Shown here: positions 63,157-64,000 of the stretch, in pieces | How the letters are laid out: each line of letters begins with the position of its first letter | Position numbering within the stretch: the first letter of the stretch is position 1 | Source of the DNA: Lachnospiraceae bacterium | GTDB taxonomy: Bacteria > Bacillota > Clostridia > Lachnospirales > Lachnospiraceae | DNA length: 64,000 bases | Reading direction: 5' to 3' | NCBI GenBank assembly: GCA_910574805.1 | Contig: CAJTCV010000003.1 | Location: forward strand, 248,001 to 312,000 | Translations under genes and position numbers: made by a program | Notes under the pieces: model-generated | What the model saw: only the letters and a program-made list of their open reading frames with translations | Told to the model about the DNA's origin: nothing | Databases searched by the model: none

Positions 63157-64000
63157 ATGAGATTACGGATGTTTCGGCTCTTTTTGCTTCTGCTGCTGGC
63201 AGGGGCGCTGTTTGCCGGAGGGATGAAAGATACCCTCCGCGTGGCTGCAAAGCCGTCAGATACCAGGGATGACGGGGAAGAGGATGAATATGACAAGGCT
63301 GCCAGGGAGCTGGAGCGCAGGCGGCAGGACACGCTGGATGAGATCAAATCCTTAAAATCAGACATCAGTTCTGTGGAGGCAAAGATCAGGGAACTGCAGG
63401 CGGCAAGGAGCGATCTTCAGACCTATATCAGCCAGCTGGACCAGCAGGTGAACAGTATCGCGGCCCAGATCCGGGAGCTGGAGGGGGCGATCGAGAAGAA
63501 AAAAGAAGAGATTGCCCAAAAGGAAGAAGAGCTTGCGGCAGCAGAAGCAGAATCCAGGGAGCAGTATGATCTGATGAAGAAAAGGATCTGCTATATGTAT
63601 GAAAAGGGAGAGGATTCCTTCCTGGTGCTGCTTCTGGAGTCCGACAGTCTGGCGGATATGCTGAACCGGGCGGATTATGCCATGCAGATGTCCTCCTATG
63701 ACCGGCAGATGATGGACAGTCTGAAAGAGATCCGGGATACCATCGCGGAATACAAGGAGATACTGGAACAGGAGCGGGAAGAGCAGGAAGCTCTGCTTGC
63801 GGATCTGGAATCCCAGAAGGAGGCGGTGAACCGGGCGATCAGCGCCAAGACGAAGGAGATCGCCGACTATCAGTCTCAGATCAATACGGCGTCCGATGAG
63901 CAGGGAGAATACGAGAAGCAGCTGGCGGAGCAGGAGAAGCTTCTGCAGCAGGTGGAAAATCAGATCGCTGCGGTGGCGGCTGCGAAAGCAGCGGCGGAGG
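63157..64000 (+). CDS. PcsB/EnvC-like coiled-coil peptidoglycan hydrolase partner (partial)
   Basis: Starts at ATG 63157 and runs off the window. A signal peptide (RLFLLLLLAGALFAGG) is followed by a long coiled coil, rich in Glu, Gln and Lys, with heptads such as KIRELQAARSDLQTYISQL and QIRELEGAIEKKKEEI. RICYMYEKGEDSFLVLLLES is a conserved insert of this family. This is the first part of a PcsB- or EnvC-like protein whose catalytic domain (CHAP, NlpC/P60 or M23) should lie beyond 64000. It is 20 bp from ftsX, its usual membrane partner. Confidence 0.88.
   Translation, partial: MRLRMFRLFLLLLLAGALFAGGMKDTLRVAAKPSDTRDDGEEDEYDKAARELERRRQDTLDEIKSLKSDISSVEAKIRELQAARSDLQTYISQLDQQVNSIAAQIRELEGAIEKKKEEIAQKEEELAAAEAESREQYDLMKKRICYMYEKGEDSFLVLLLESDSLADMLNRADYAMQMSSYDRQMMDSLKEIRDTIAEYKEILEQEREEQEALLADLESQKEAVNRAISAKTKEIADYQSQINTASDEQGEYEKQLAEQEKLLQQVENQIAAVAAAKAAAE

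Overview
The window looks like a chromosomal segment of a Gram-positive anaerobe, most likely a gut Lachnospiraceae (Clostridia). The signs are AGGAGG-type ribosome binding sites, a nadA-nadB-nadC-niaR operon, an FtsEX-peptidase operon, DUF3048 and VanW proteins, a Tn1549-type element remnant, and AAA-ATPase/PD-(D/E)XK genes typical of gut clostridia. No rRNA or tRNA gene was seen. Species cannot be named from the sequence alone.

Layout. 0-8 kb: a glycosyltransferase, the de novo NAD operon with its repressor NiaR, and a large DUF4132 protein. 8-17.4 kb: a decayed chemoreceptor, a small ArsR-linked ferredoxin operon, an AraC/ClpP pair, two remnants of AAA-ATPase/nuclease genes, a TatD nuclease, and a divergent CoA-disulfide reductase/rhodanese pair with a Crp/Fnr-like operator. 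17.4-31.4 kb: a complete subtype I-C CRISPR-Cas locus (cas3-cas5-cas8c-cas7-cas4-cas1-cas2). It is preceded by a lone repeat-like element with its own terminator and followed by a frameshifted AAA-ATPase/nuclease gene, a leader and a 9-repeat array. Downstream of the array lie an ISL3-type insertion with perfect ends and an 8-bp target duplication, an Rpn-type nuclease gene, a scrap of a Tn1549-like conjugative element, and then old degenerate repeats. 31.4-36.5 kb: an FGE-like protein, a PfkB kinase, an internally deleted chemoreceptor, an EIIC-type membrane protein, an alkyltransferase-like protein and a truncated Crp/Fnr gene. 36.5-52.4 kb: envelope and signalling genes, namely two hybrid histidine kinases, a large BspA-type leucine-rich-repeat protein with an acidic tail, a MoxR-DUF58-transglutaminase operon, VanW and an L,D-transpeptidase. 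52.4-64 kb: citrate synthase, a DUF3048 lipoprotein, HtrA, a divergent ClpX with a SPase II-like protein and a DUF3810 protein, a PucR/CdaR regulator, FtsE, FtsX and the start of a coiled-coil peptidoglycan hydrolase partner.

How it fits together. NiaR probably controls the nad genes in cis. The I-C operon encodes adaptation, processing and interference, and all catalytic motifs I can check are intact. The array has an intact leader side and a distal end cut by mobile DNA. Many sensory genes are broken: two chemoreceptors, one Crp/Fnr regulator and one kinase membrane anchor. This suggests a lineage losing chemotaxis and some sensing. The most unusual element is the lone CRISPR-like repeat just upstream of cas3. 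It keeps a perfect, sequence-changed hairpin and an 11-nt handle, which fits a processed regulatory guide RNA better than random decay.
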